From assembly GCF_001625215.2 (NCBI RefSeq), contig NC_030387.2:30155606-30219605 (forward strand): DNA of 64,000 bases, given 5' to 3'. The position numbers were made by a program, and so were the translations under genes. The notes under the pieces were generated by a model, which worked only from the letters and a program-made list of their open reading frames with translations, was not told the origin of the DNA and made no database searches. Positions 46,846-58,711 of the stretch are shown here, one piece after another. The stretch is from Daucus carota subsp. sativus (lineage: Eukaryota; Streptophyta; Magnoliopsida; Apiales; Apiaceae). Positions within the stretch are counted from its first letter, which is position 1; each line of letters opens with the position of its first letter.

Positions 46846-49800
46846 GGGAAAATCAATCTTTTTGTCACTCAACTATTTTTTCCTTTAGAAACCTACCACC
46901 GAACTAATGTTTTAATTTTTTTTATCACTAACGTTACTTTTGTATTGGATTGTACCACATTCCGTCAAGTTTGACCTCTGACCGTTAAATAAAGCGCCTA
47001 CGTGGACAGTCTCGCTGATGTGTTATGCTGATGTGTCATACACATATATTAATAAGAGAAAATCATTTTTTTGTCACTCAACTATTTTTTCTTTAAAAAC
47101 CTACCACTGAACTAATGTTTTAATTTTTTTGATCGCTAGCGTTACTTTATATAGTCGGCAAGTATCTGTGCTATTTCATTGCTCCTGGCTGAGGTACTGA
47201 TAAGAAACTGAAAGTAAAAGAGACAAATGAACTTCATAATATAACACCAAAAACTTCATAATATAACACCAAAAGCAATTATAGCAAATGAAATTATATA
47301 GTCTCATACTTTCATTTGCAATTTGATAACACAAGTCTCGTACCAAAAGAAATTACATAGTCTCACAGTAAATGAAATTACATAGTCTCACAATAAATGG
47401 CTAGTACTTAAAAGGTGCAAGTCCCATATATTTCGCCACGCAAAATCACATCTGTTGAGATGGTTGACTTGAATTCGCTTGTCTTTGTATCTCCTCTGTA
47501 CCCTGATTTGGAGTGCATGGCTGTGAGCTAGTCAATCTAATTGTAGTTGTTGATGAGGACAAGTATGTATGTCCATCATCTCCAATTAGCACTCCCATAC
47601 CAGCTGGTCTTCCACTAGTCTGAAGTTGAGTACTTGAGGCCTTCGGAGGTCTTCCCCTCCTTTTCTTTTGAGTTGAATCCTTAGGGGGCTGTTCATTTGA
47701 TTGTGTGTGATCACCCGCCTTATTTTGAACTGGCCTGCTCCTCTTTTTTGGTTGCGCTTGCTCTGATGAGGATGCTGTTACAGTCTACAAACAAATACTA
47801 GGATTAGTTAATCACAAATGACAAATGACAAATGACAAATACATGTAACTTAGCTATCATACCTGTGATTTTTTCTGTTTTGTCAGATTTTGTTTATTTC
47901 TTAAGGAATGTGCCTTTGCAGCCTCAGATTGTGCTTTTTTAGCTTCTGCAGCCTTCCTATGATTCTCCTGAACCTCAGCCTCATCTGTTTTACAAGTGGC
48001 CCTGTTGTGTCCAATCTGCAAACACCTACTACATTTCATTGTAATCCCTTTTTTTGATAATTTACAACCACTCCCAACTTCATCAGCTTCCCTCCTTCTG
48101 TGTTTTTTTGGCCTTCCAGGCATTCTCCTAGCTTTAGGAGGCAACAACTTGATTTGTGTAGTTATAGGCCACTCCTTGCTTCCTTTCATTGGGCTCATCA
48201 AATATGAGTATGCTTTCAAATAAGTAGTCTTCTTATAACAATCATGTACAAATTGTTCAGGCTGAGCATTGATACTCATTATGGCTTGACATGCATGACT
48301 ACACGGAATTCCCGTTAAATCCCATCTCCTGCAACTACAAGTTCTATTCTTCATATCCACCTCATACTGATTACCCTCTATATCCTTAACTTCACACTTA
48401 TCTCCACCATCCCAAGTTGATGTACACATCTTTGACCCCTCAATGCTCCAGTTAAGCTTTCTAATTATCCTAGGGCATAGTTCATCGTCCGGCATTCGAC
48501 TAGCCCAAAGCTCCCACTTGCATCCATCTCTACACTTAGCTTGCATTCTCTTGAAATCTGATATTTTCAAATAAACTCTCCTTTGTTTAGCCACGCCATA
48601 ATTTCTTATAGCATCTCTCAAATGCTCCCTTGAAGTGAAGATCATACCAGCCTCAAACTCAATATGCTCTATAGGTGTGCTTGGATTAAAGGTTGGATAT
48701 TGTCTCACGTGTTTTTTCTTACTCTTCTTTTTCTTCACACCTATGTTGTCAACTTCTTCATAGTCACTTGAATCAGTAGATTGACGACTTGGCACGTCAA
48801 ATGAATCACTGTCCTCTTTCTCTTCAAAGTTTTTATCTACCTTTTCACATCCAAGTTCTTGATTATCATCGAACTTGGGAAAATTTTTTGCCAACATGTC
48901 ATATTCATGCTGCACAAGGTTCCTCCATTCAGGCATTTCCCCAAAAAAATCATCATCCTCTGCTGTTCTCTCTGTCTCTTGCCTCTCATGTCTCTCATGC
49001 GGTTCTTCCACCACTTGCTCCGCTGTAACATTATTACTACCATTGTTAATGTGCATTTCAGTTAGACTACCATCCCTTAAAGGATCAATCTTTCCATCCC
49101 TTAACATTCTTTTCTTCTCTCTAATTTCCTCTAATTCTTCATCAAAATCTGATTCTACATCATAATCATCACCCGATAAAATTTCCTCATCAGTGCTATC
49201 CTCACTATCATCATCTTTTTCAGTTGCAGGATCATCTAATTCGTCACCATCATCTACCTCATTCAAATCATGTTCAGCACTAAAATTAACATCTTTTTTC
49301 TTCTCTTCAGCACAATGATCAGCGTATATTGAAATAACACCATATTTTATTGCATCTAAACGCATCTCTTTAATCGAATCAAAATTCCACAATAATTTAT
49401 AAGCTTCTTTACTTATGGTCAGAGGCTTCTTGTAATAAATTTTAAGACCAGTTCCATATCCAACATCATCTAAATAAGCCAAGAAACGCTCTAATAATAG
49501 GTCACTAACATCAACCCCATAGATAGTAGCACATGTACCTCCTTTGTAGTAATATATTCCTTCTTTAGTTTTGAACTCACCCCCATGATATATCTCGAGC
49601 TTGACGGTGTCCATTTAACCTGCGTAAAGGTTAGTCAAGAAAATGATTAGAACAGTGAATATAATATCGATTACATAACATAGTAACAAGATAATGCAAG
49701 TTTTTGACTTAATCATACCGTGAATGCAGTATCGTGATTGAATGAAAAACCCTTAGAAAGACATCTTCGAGAAAGAGGGGTTTTGTGCGATCAGGGAAAT

Positions 49801-50100
49801 GAGGGTTTTGTTTGATCAGGTTAATCGTGTACAGAGGGTGTGTGTTTTTGTTATGTGTTGGACTGTTGGTCTTTTCTTTCTATTTAATTACTAAATTATA
49901 ATTATAATATTACATGTAAGCAGCCACGTGTCAACATACCGCCATGCTGGAATACATAATAACGTCCGTTAATTATTTTTAACGGAGTACTTAGTTACTA
50001 ATAGAATAATTAGTACAGTTCTAAGTATACGAGGTTTTATTGTTCGGTGGTAGGTTTCTAAAGGAAAAAATAGTTGAGTGACAAAAAGATTGATTTTCCC
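46846..50100 (-). mobile_element. MULE (Mutator-like element) with truncated MURA gene
   Basis: Terminal inverted repeats are identical for about 59 bp (46846-46904 versus the complement of 50042-50100; both begin GGGAAAATCAATC). A perfect 9-bp target duplication TAAATAAAA (46837-46845, 50101-50109) is the Mutator signature. 3255 bp. An extra, diverged copy of the TIR lies inside the left end at about 47047-47150. Confidence 0.95.
47446..49614 (-). CDS. MURA-like MULE protein lacking the transposase catalytic core
   Basis: Exons (minus) 49614-47863 and 47784-47446 give 696 aa, joined by a GT/AG intron of 78 nt. N-terminus: the plant MuDR leader (VKLEIYHGGEF). A long Asp/Glu-rich stretch follows, then the MuDR N-terminal DNA-binding-like domain (FEAGMIFTSREHLRDAIRNY). 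The expected MULE transposase domain (DDE core, about 250 residues) is absent: after RIIRKLNWS the sequence goes directly to the SWIM zinc finger (CSCRRWDLTGIPCSHACQAI) and a CCHC knuckle (CSRCLQIGHNRATC). It ends with the usual basic GRP-type tail (KRRGRPPKA). The deletion is in frame and the rest is intact. It may still bind TIRs without cutting, or simply be a deletion derivative. Confidence 0.85.
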
Positions 50101-50232
50101 TAAATAAAAATCCAATTAAATACAAAATAACTAAAATACAGGGACAATATTAAGATAAAATGCACGCTTATCACTTAAATTTTAAAATATCTTTTTCGCT
50201 CCTCATTAAATATTTCCAGATTGTTAATTAAT

Positions 50233-51301
50233 GGGAAAATAGATTTTTTTGCCACCCAACTTATTATTTGTTTAGAAACCTATCACTGAACTATAATTTT
50301 TTTCTTTTTTGCCACTAATGTTAGGTTCGGATTTTTTTTGTCACCAATGCTAGGTTCGGATTTGATTATTACCACTGAACTATAAATTTTTTCTTTTTTG
50401 CCACTAATGTTGGGTTCGATTTTTTTTTGTCACTATCGCTAGGTTCGGATTTGATTATTAACACTATGTTATTCTATTTTTCCGACCATCTAAACGATAT
50501 TTTTCGGAAATCTAATGGTGATTTGTGTCTATATCTTTATATGCAGTACTCCATATGTGTCCTAGGTAGTTTATCTTGAAGGACGAGAGTACGGATTTAT
50601 TTACTCAGAAAGGAAATCTCAAAATTAACTTATTGAACTATATTTATAAGAAGTGAGAACCTTAAAATACGTGACAAGTAGTGGTAAAGAACTATAATAT
50701 ATTTTGTGGAGTCCTAATTTATAAAACTAAATTTTTTAGGTTCTTAAAATGCCAGTTAAACTCTCGTACTTCAAGGTAAATTAGCTAGGGGACATATAGA
50801 TGATCGTATATAATGTTATAGACACATATCATATCACCATTATATTGAAGACTACCACTATGTTTTTATAATGTTAAAAAAATAACATATTGTTAATAAT
50901 CAAATCAAAACATAACGTTAGCGACAAAAAAAATCCAATGTTTCTTTATGGAAAAAAAAACCAACACTAAATTTTATTCTGAAAAAATAAAATAAAATAA
51001 TTTTTGAAATTTTTAGGAGTCTCAAAATGCGTGTCCAACTCTCGTCCTCTAAGGTAAACTACCTAGGACACTACATATAAAGATATAGACACATATCAGA
51101 TCGCCATTATATTACAGACTAACACTATATTTTAATAATGCTAAAAAAATAACATAGTGTTAATAATCAAATCCGAACCTAACGTTAGTGACAAAAAAAA
51201 GGTCCGAACCTAACATTAGTGACAAAAAAGAAAAAAATTATAGTTCAGTGGTAGGTTCCTAAACAAATAATAAGTTGGGTGGCAAAAAAATCTATTTTCC
51301 C
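50233..51301. mobile_element. Related non-autonomous MULE with long inverted ends
   Basis: Ends GGGAAAATAGATTTTTTTGC are inverted for well over 60 bp. Further inverted blocks lie deeper (TATATCTTTATATGCAGT... at about 50530 versus the complement at about 51075). A 9-bp target duplication TTAATTAAT is at 50224-50232 and 51302-51310. The TIRs resemble those of the MULE at 46846 (GGGAAAAT..AT.TTTTTG.CAC.CAACT, GAAACCTA.CAC.GAACT). No coding capacity. It lies only 132 bp from that MULE. Confidence 0.92.
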
Positions 51302-51639
51302 TTAATTAATAACATAAAGCTTCATTGACGGGAGCTTAATTCCAAAGAGACGCGGTTCGGAGTCTTCGGACAAGTAAAAGAAGTTGCTTCTACCATGACA
51401 TAAGGCTTATGTTGGTTTTGACATCACAGCACACCACTGTACTAAATTTCTCTCTCATCTATTATCAGAAAGACAGAAATATGTGTACATCAGCGTGGAC
51501 ATCACCACCACGTGGACCTGCCTCGCCTAGGAGGCCTTCCTCAGTTTCATCTGTCGAATCCGGAATCCCCCACAACCTTATTTAATAAATTAACAGCTAC
51601 GGGATATTGTATTTACTTTTAAATTTATTCCCAAAAGTG

Positions 51640-52008
51640 TTACAGAAATCGGGGATCGGACCTAATCGGTTGAGCTACTGATTCAAGGATTAATCGGAAA
51701 TCGGGGATTAATCGGAAGGATTAATCGGTGTGAAAATCGGATTTATTTTAATATTAAAATATTATTTAATATTTAGTTATTATTATATTAGCTATTTAGT
51801 AACTAATATATCTACTATATTCATAAACTTTATAATTACTCATATTTAAAGTGATATAATATTTTAATTCTAATAATTTATTATATATATTTCAATTAAG
51901 AAATGTATATAAGGATTAATCGGATTTCAAAAATCGGATCGGTGACCGACCTTGTAGGGGATTAATCGGGGATTAATCGGTTAAATCGGGGATTTTTAGA
52001 ACACTGGA
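51640..52008. mobile_element. hAT-like element with GGATTAATCGG repeats
   Basis: Dense GGGGATTAATCGG units at both sides of an AT-rich core. The right end AAAATC.../TTTTTAGAACACTG matches a common plant hAT terminus (CAGTGTTCTAAAA). The left end GTGTTACAGAAATC is a diverged partner. No clear target duplication. A relative lies in the last CENH3 intron. Confidence 0.6.
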
Positions 52009-52686
52009 CTTATAAGTTATAAGCTGAAAGATGCGAGAAAGAACCTATTACAATAATACAATATCTGTCTCATAATTTGATGCTAATTTGACCACGTGTG
52101 TAAAAAATAATGGGTGGTGTTTTCAACTTTAATATATTAATTTTTATTTGCAAATTTAGCGAGTTATAAATAATCATGAATCTAAATTGTATTAGAATCA
52201 GATAAAATCTTGTGAATTTTGTTACTAGATTTTCTGAAATTTAGGTCCAATATTTAAAATCTCAGAAACTATGAAAAGATTTTGAAAGTACATTCACTCT
52301 AAATTATTGAGTATTTGTTTTTTTGATTTTGATATCCAAATAAATTAAATTTGAAAATTTTAAAAATAAATTATAATTATAACACTCTTGAGTCTTGACT
52401 ATCATTTAAATTCAACGACGGTACAATCTGATCGACGTTCAAAGATACTTGACTATCGTTAAATTCATGAACCGATATGTCTCGGATGTTTGATAAAACC
52501 GAATTAGATATCAAATTATGATTTTGAATTATTCAAACAAACAAGTTGATATATGATAAATATTTTAAGTTATTTATAAAACCCGTCAAATATCGACCTA
52601 TTTTATAAATATGATAACCTTAAATAAATCCCCATATCAGAAATCTGAATTGAATATTGCACGCACCACATCACTGTTCAATCTCG
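52009..52686. other. UGT3 upstream region
   Basis: AT-rich; no gene. It does not visibly continue the UGT1/UGT2 promoter similarity beyond the last ~60 bp. Confidence 0.5.
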
Positions 52687-52696
52687 TATATAAATA
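52687..52696 (+). promoter_or_regulatory. TATA box of UGT3
   Basis: TATATAAATA. The following leader (AAGTAGCTACACATCTTTTT) resembles the UGT1/UGT2 leader (AGTAGTTGTGCATCTTTTTA). Confidence 0.7.
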
Positions 52697-52781
52697 AAGT
52701 AGCTACACATCTTTTTGTTTCATTCACACAAATACATTACCATTCTCCTCTCATTTCACAATATTCAGCTGCAAATTTGCA

Positions 52782-54176
52782 ATGGCGAGAGCCTCTCACA
52801 TAGCCATTTTCCCCACCCCTGGAATGGGTCATCTCATTCCCCTCGTCCAGTTTGCTAAACGACTCATAACCCTTCACAAATTCACCGCAACTTTTATTGT
52901 ACCTACTGATGGACCTCTTTCTAAAGCTCAACAAAAATTTCTCGACTCGTTGCCTAATGGTTTAGACTATGTTGTTCTTCCCCCTGTTAATGTTGATGAT
53001 TTGCCCAATGATGTTATGATCGAAACACGAATGTCGATTTTGATCTCGAGGTCTTTGCCTTCGCTTCGTGACGAGTTTGAATCGTTACATGCAACCAAGA
53101 AGTTGGCGAGCTTTGTTGTTGATCTTTTTGGCACGGATGCACTTGATGTTGCTATTGAATTTAAGGTGTCACCTTATATATTTTTTCCTTCAACTGCTAT
53201 GGGCTTGTCATTGTTTTGTTATCTGCCTAAGCTTGATGAAATGACGAGTTGTGAGTATAGAGACTTGCCGGACCCGGTTCAGATTCCCGGGTGTATTCCG
53301 GTTCATGGGAGGGATCTGCTGGACCCGGTTCAGGATAGGAGGAATGAGGCTTATAAGTGGGTGCTTCATCATGCAAGGAGGTATAGTTTGGCTGAAGGGG
53401 TCATGGTGAATAGCTTCATGGACTTGGAGGGGGGAGCTATTAAAGCTTTACAGGAATTGGGTAGGCCGCCGGTTTACCCGGTTGGACCGCTCATTCAGAG
53501 GGATCAGTTAAGTACTGGTGCTGATGGGTTGGATTGTTTAAGGTGGTTGGATGGTCAGCCTTGTGGTTCTGTTTTATTTGTCTCTTTTGGTAGTGGGGGA
53601 ACTCTGACGGCTAATCAGATCACTGAGTTGGCCTTGGGATTGGAAATGAGTGAGCAAAGATTCTTATGGGTTATTAGAAGTCCTAATGATGATTCTGCCA
53701 ATGCAGCTTTCTTTGAGAGCTATAGTAAAAAAGACCCACTTGATTTCTTACCACAAGGGTTCATTGAGAGAACCAAAGGCCATGGTCTAGTGGTGCCTGA
53801 TTGGGCTCCTCAGGCTCAAATACTTAGTCATGGCTCAACTGGTGGCTTCTTGACTCATTGTGGCTGGAACTCGATTCTGGAGACTGTGACGAATGGGGTG
53901 CCTGTGATTGCGTGGCCACTCTATGCAGAGCAGAAGATGAATGCTGTAATGCTGAATGAAGATCTTAAAGTTGCATTGAGGGCACAAGTTGGGGAGAATG
54001 GTATGGTGGGACGCGTTGAAATCGCGACGCTTGTGAAGGGATTGATGGAAGGAGAAGAAGGCAAGGGTCTTCGGACCAGGATGAGAGACCTGAAAGATGC
54101 AGCTGTCAAGGTTCTTGGTGAAGAAGGGTCATCAACAAAAGGCCTGGCTCAAGTAGTTAGCAAATGGTGCAGTTAA
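52782..54176 (+). CDS. UGT72-type glucosyltransferase, copy 3
   Basis: 464 aa, intronless, start MARASHIAIFPTPGMGHLIP. Catalytic His17 and Asp114 (VVDLFGTDA) are present. The PSPG box (residues 341-384) is identical to that of copy 1. It differs from copies 1 and 2 mainly in the N-terminal half (FIVPTDG, DEFESLHATKKLA, LLDPVQDRRNEA), the acceptor-binding side. It is separated from copy 2 by about 19.5 kb of transposon-rich DNA, so it is an older duplicate in the same orientation. Family activity: UDP-glucose-dependent glucosylation of small phenolics; the substrate is unknown. Confidence 0.93.
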   Translation: MARASHIAIFPTPGMGHLIPLVQFAKRLITLHKFTATFIVPTDGPLSKAQQKFLDSLPNGLDYVVLPPVNVDDLPNDVMIETRMSILISRSLPSLRDEFESLHATKKLASFVVDLFGTDALDVAIEFKVSPYIFFPSTAMGLSLFCYLPKLDEMTSCEYRDLPDPVQIPGCIPVHGRDLLDPVQDRRNEAYKWVLHHARRYSLAEGVMVNSFMDLEGGAIKALQELGRPPVYPVGPLIQRDQLSTGADGLDCLRWLDGQPCGSVLFVSFGSGGTLTANQITELALGLEMSEQRFLWVIRSPNDDSANAAFFESYSKKDPLDFLPQGFIERTKGHGLVVPDWAPQAQILSHGSTGGFLTHCGWNSILETVTNGVPVIAWPLYAEQKMNAVMLNEDLKVALRAQVGENGMVGRVEIATLVKGLMEGEEGKGLRTRMRDLKDAAVKVLGEEGSSTKGLAQVVSKWCS

Positions 54177-55229
54177 GGTTATCATTCAGATAGTGCTCAT
54201 GTTCTGTTTCTTATCTTGTTCTTTAGAATTTCTTTAGTTTGTTCCCCTGCTGCTAGATGTTTTACATGCTTGGCCTATTTTTATTTAAGTGGATTTCAAA
54301 CCAGGTTCACCGGTGAAACAGAAACGAAACCGCCCAAAACTTCAAATCTAATGAACCATATACATTTTAATTGTACATTTAAATTGTTTTTTTTTGTTTC
54401 TCCTAAAATTACATGATTGAGTAGGTGAGATGGGTTCAAACTCCGCTATATTGTAAAATATAAACTCAGACAATGAAATGGGAAAGAGGACTAGCTTCAC
54501 AAGTAAATGGTTTCCCACTAAGACTTATTGGAGTTGGTGGCTTGCCTCAACATCCCCTCACCTGGTGAATGGTGCTAAATTCTTTGAATGAATGGTGCTA
54601 AATTGTTTTAAGTTGTTAGCATGCGTGGTGAAATAAGATGCATGTGGGGCATTTGTACGACATTTTGAAATTTTAGATAAATCGATTCTGAGCATCGTAT
54701 ATCAGAAAATTCAGATTTCACGTTTAGTGAAGATCTCGAGTCTTTTCATCCATTCAAATATTTTAAAAATATAATATGGACACCAGTAGTTGTCCCGGAC
54801 CCATTATGACTTGTGCCATTTCTTATATTCCATACCAAAACACGTTGAATTAATAAATTTTACAATTCTGGGTCACGCGGTGTGTTCTAGTTCTACTATT
54901 ATTTAAGCAGAGTTATGAGAAGAACTAACTAGCATAAAATTGTACTCACTAATATTAGTAACACATGCTCTAGGTCGAAGTGGTTAATTATACCTGTGAA
55001 CATTACAGAACAATCGTCAAAAGAGAAAAGTCTGAAGAACATGGGTTACAAAGATGTTAAATTGTCTCCATCCCTGAGTTGCATTATTGGGAGGGAAACT
55101 TCACCGTCTCCCTTTCATACACTGATTTTCAATGGCCCATCACTTCATCTATCTTTTTTTTCTTTTTTTTCCTATTTTATACATATTTTTTAACTTTCAT
55201 GTCCAAATAAAATGTAAAGAATTGGGAAC
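54177..55229. other. Intergenic 3' flank of UGT3
   Basis: Only short chance open frames. No repeat structure noticed. Confidence 0.5.
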
Positions 55230-55467
55230 AATATCAGACACGACCCAGACCCGAACCCGCAACCCGATTTATTGAGACAAAACCCGAAAATGACCCGAAA
55301 ATCATCCGATTGACCCGAAATGGACCCGAAATGACCAAAAATTAGAATTTTATTTCTAAACACTTCAATTTTCAGTTTCATTCAATTTTAAATGATTTTA
55401 GCTTGATCCGAAATCGACCCGATTGCTGACACAAACACGACCCGTTACTCGAAATTGCCACTCTTAG
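55230..55467. mobile_element. hAT-like element with ACCCGA repeats
   Basis: ACCCGA/GACCCG units (about 55240-55440) surround a short AT-rich core. The right end (complement) TAAGAGTGGCAATTTCGAGT is a hAT-like terminus. The left terminus is weak and no target duplication was found. Confidence 0.5.
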
Positions 55468-55469
55468 CA

Positions 55470-55565
55470 TACGGAGGGAGTATAATTTAGTTTTCAGATT
55501 TCCGAATTTTGAGATGAATGTTTAAAGGTGTTTTTAATAGTTGTTCTTTAAAAAGACTTCGCGAA

Positions 55566-55609
<44 letters not shown>

Positions 55610-56224
55610 TTTGATAAATAAAAAAATTGAAAATTTTCGGCGAATCTTTCTAAAGAACAACTAAATTATACGGAGGGAGTATAATTTAGTTTTCTAATTT
55701 CCAAATTTTGAGATGAATGTTTAAAAGTGTTTTTAATAGTTGTTCTTTAGAAAAACTTCGCAAATATATATATATAGGGGAGGGTTCTGGTACAAACTTA
55801 CAAACTTTTTTTGTTCAACACATATATAACTTGAGTTCAACATTTTTTTAACATATTTTGTTGAACATCGATTAAAATAGTGGTGGAGAAGTACATAAAC
55901 CAATTTTTAAATGTAAGAACTAAGGTAAACATGTTATTTAACTAATATTTATGTTTCTAGACCCTACCCAAACCCCAGAGGTATAGTTTAAACATCTTTT
56001 TAGATATATTCAACACAATGATAATTAGTGTTCAACACCCGATGTTGAACCCCAGTTATAAATGTGTTGAAAACGCGATTTATTTATGCGTTATTTTTAA
56101 AAATTGTGATGTTTTTTGAAGAATTTTCAACATGGATACTTTATATAACTAAGGATTAACACGATGGGAGAATAAAAAAAAGTTTGTAAGTTTGTAACTT
56201 AAAAAAGTTTTTATTTGATTCTAT

Positions 56225-56274
<50 letters not shown>

Positions 56275-56372
56275 TTTGACAAATAAAGAAATTGAAAATT
56301 TTTGACAAGTCTTTCTAAAGAACAACTATTAAAAACATCTTTGAAACATTCATCTCAAAATTAATATATAAA
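55470..56372. mobile_element. Two tandem ACGGAGGGAGTATAATTTAG MITE copies, second one split
   Basis: Copy 1 (about 55471-55670) and copy 2 (starting about 55671) both begin TACGGAGGGAGTATAATTTA and carry a hairpin whose arms (AATAGTTGTTCTTTA and its complement) surround a (TA)n centre. Copy 2 is interrupted in its (TA)n centre by another TIR element (55777-56227) and resumes at about 56270. Confidence 0.7.
55777..56227. mobile_element. Third TIR element inserted in a (TA)n tract
   Basis: Left end GGGGAGGGTTCTGGTACAAA and right end (complement) GGGATAGAATCAAATAAAAAC share the inverted part TTACAAACTTACAAACTTTTTT. TA runs flank both sides. 451 bp, no coding capacity. The motif GTTCAACA recurs inside. 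Confidence 0.75.
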
Positions 56373-57808
56373 TATAGTTAATAATCATTTTGAAAGGCAC
56401 AAAATCTTTATTAAAACATATAAGTACCGTCGCATTGGTTGTGGTCAAAAAATTCCATCACAGAAGATGGAGTAATCCATAAACAAGTAGGAAAGTCGTA
56501 AATATGATATAGAATTCACTGGAAGTGATTTCAGAAAAAAGAATTCACTAGAAGTGAGTGCGTAAATATAAGAAAAATGTTAATATCTCAAAAATTATCT
56601 TAAGAATGTCTTCAAAAATTGACGCGGGATATATGTAAATGATAAACTTCTAAATAATACTAGCTCACTGCATGTATGTTCATCAACAAATACAAATAAG
56701 CCGTCACTGAATTACCTATCAATATTCTAAATATAATTGGCAATGATTAATTAAAATAAGAAACACTACTAAAGCAATAGAGAAAGAAGATTATTAAATT
56801 CAAATTTGGAAATTATTAAATTCTAATGAATCAATCATGATTTAAATTGTATCTGATTCTGATAAAATTGAATAATTAGTAAAAAGACTCGTGTTCTCAA
56901 TTTCTTTTTTCATAAACACGTTTAAAATTGTATATGTGATTGCAGCTTAGTCGAAAACGGTTGTGTGTTCGGTTGTGACAATTGGAATTTTTGATTTTTT
57001 CTGGTTTTGGTTGATTTTTAAAACCCCATAAATAATTCACATTTACTATAATTTACTATAAATATAAATAAATATATTAAATATAAATAATTAGTTACGT
57101 ACAAATTTTGCAAAAACTATGATTTGACATAAGTCATGCCTGACCTTTTTTTTTTTTTACAGAAAGCAAGGAATTTAATAAATAAAAAAAATTCGAGAAA
57201 AACCTTGAACTATCAGTTACAACCTGATTAAGAAATAAAAAATGTGTTAAACATATGGCCGGTTTGTTTTTAGATTGTTTAACATATTGAATATTTAAAT
57301 TTTTTAATCCAAAACGTATTATAACTATATATCGAGCAATCCAACCTATAGAGTTACGATCATAATAGCATCGCAATTGATCATCACATAAGCTGTAATT
57401 CAATGTTCAGAATTATCAATTACCCTAATTGATATTGATCAACAATGACATTAAAACATGTGCAATTTTATGTCGTAAAAAGTGAGCTCTTCCGATATTC
57501 ACCACTATGTCATATTTGATCCAAGCCTTACGGATCACCCAAAATATCATGTAAGTCCTTAGAAACGTTAAACCCATAACAAAATACACAAAAACATCAA
57601 CAAACACAAATATCTCAAAAAGATGGGTACAATCTTGATGACAAGATACTCAACAAGAATTCATTCAGAAAAAGTTAGATCTTAATTTTATTAATAAAAT
57701 TGATAAATATGAGAGAAGATGAAAAAACAAAAATGATTAATTACTAAAAAAGATGAAGGTAAGAGGATGAAAGTTGAAGAAGGGATATATGGCACCTAGA
57801 GCCCGTAA
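56373..57808. other. Intergenic, AT-rich
   Basis: No gene or clear element seen. Confidence 0.5.
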
Positions 57809-58203
57809 GAGCAACTCCAATGCAATGCTATACTTGGTTCTATTGCTATATTATAGCATTAAAAGTAAAAAAACTCAACTCCAAAGGGGTGCTATATTTG
57901 GATGCATCCATGCATAGATGCATCCTTGGTTCTATATTTGAAACCAAAGATGGATCCATCCATGTTGCCACATCATCAATAAATAGAAATTGGAAACTAG
58001 TTAATGAGTTAATAAGTTAGGTAAAAGTTAAAGAGTTGGTTCTATATAGAAGTTAGGTAAAAGTTAATGAGTTGGTTAAATTTGAAACAAGTTATAAAAC
58101 TTAGCATTGGAGTGCAAGTTTTATTTTAGCACTAAAAAACACTTTTTGGTGCTATATTATAGCAATAGCAATAGATATATAGCATCTAGCATTGGACTTG
58201 CTC
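57809..58203. mobile_element. Tourist-like (PIF/Harbinger) MITE
   Basis: Ends GAGCAACTCCAATGC and GCATTGGACTTGCTC are inverted partners. The 3-bp target duplication TAA is at 57806-57808 and 58204-58206. The interior repeats TATATTATAGCA on both strands. 395 bp. Confidence 0.85.
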
Positions 58204-58711
58204 TAACAGCAAATCCCGACATGGAGCAAAAATTAATCCAAGTCATGATTGAGTTTAAAATTATTAAAAATAAAAATTTATTTTGTCATCTATATTTATT
58301 TTAATCATTCGTGATTTGTAAGAACAAATATTTAATTAAGATACATATAAGATTAAATAATTTAAAAAAAGAAGAAGAATATTATGAATCCGTCCTAACA
58401 ATTATATGTCGAGACATATTGTCGAAGAAAATAAACTGTTGGGTGAGTTAACTCTAAATGCAAGATAATCCAGTAACAAAAATGACATTTTAGGATTTTA
58501 ATTACGAACCACTGAATTTATAAACAGTACACGTAGACTGAAAATTAGGACAGCGGGAACGAAAATTTGGTCAGTGGCAGTAACGGCTCTTTCGACGTTT
58601 AAATCACTCCCTCCGTCTTATTTCAAATTAATCGACAACCATTTGGAATAAAAAAAAATCATAATTTTATAACCGCCCGTTAGAAATCACGGTCATCATT
58701 TCCGGCAAGTG
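58204..58711. other. CENH3 upstream region
   Basis: It contains one Stowaway-type end (ACTCCCTCCGTCTTATTTC, about 58606) without a visible partner, 100 bp before the CENH3 ATG. No TATA box is obvious. Confidence 0.5.
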
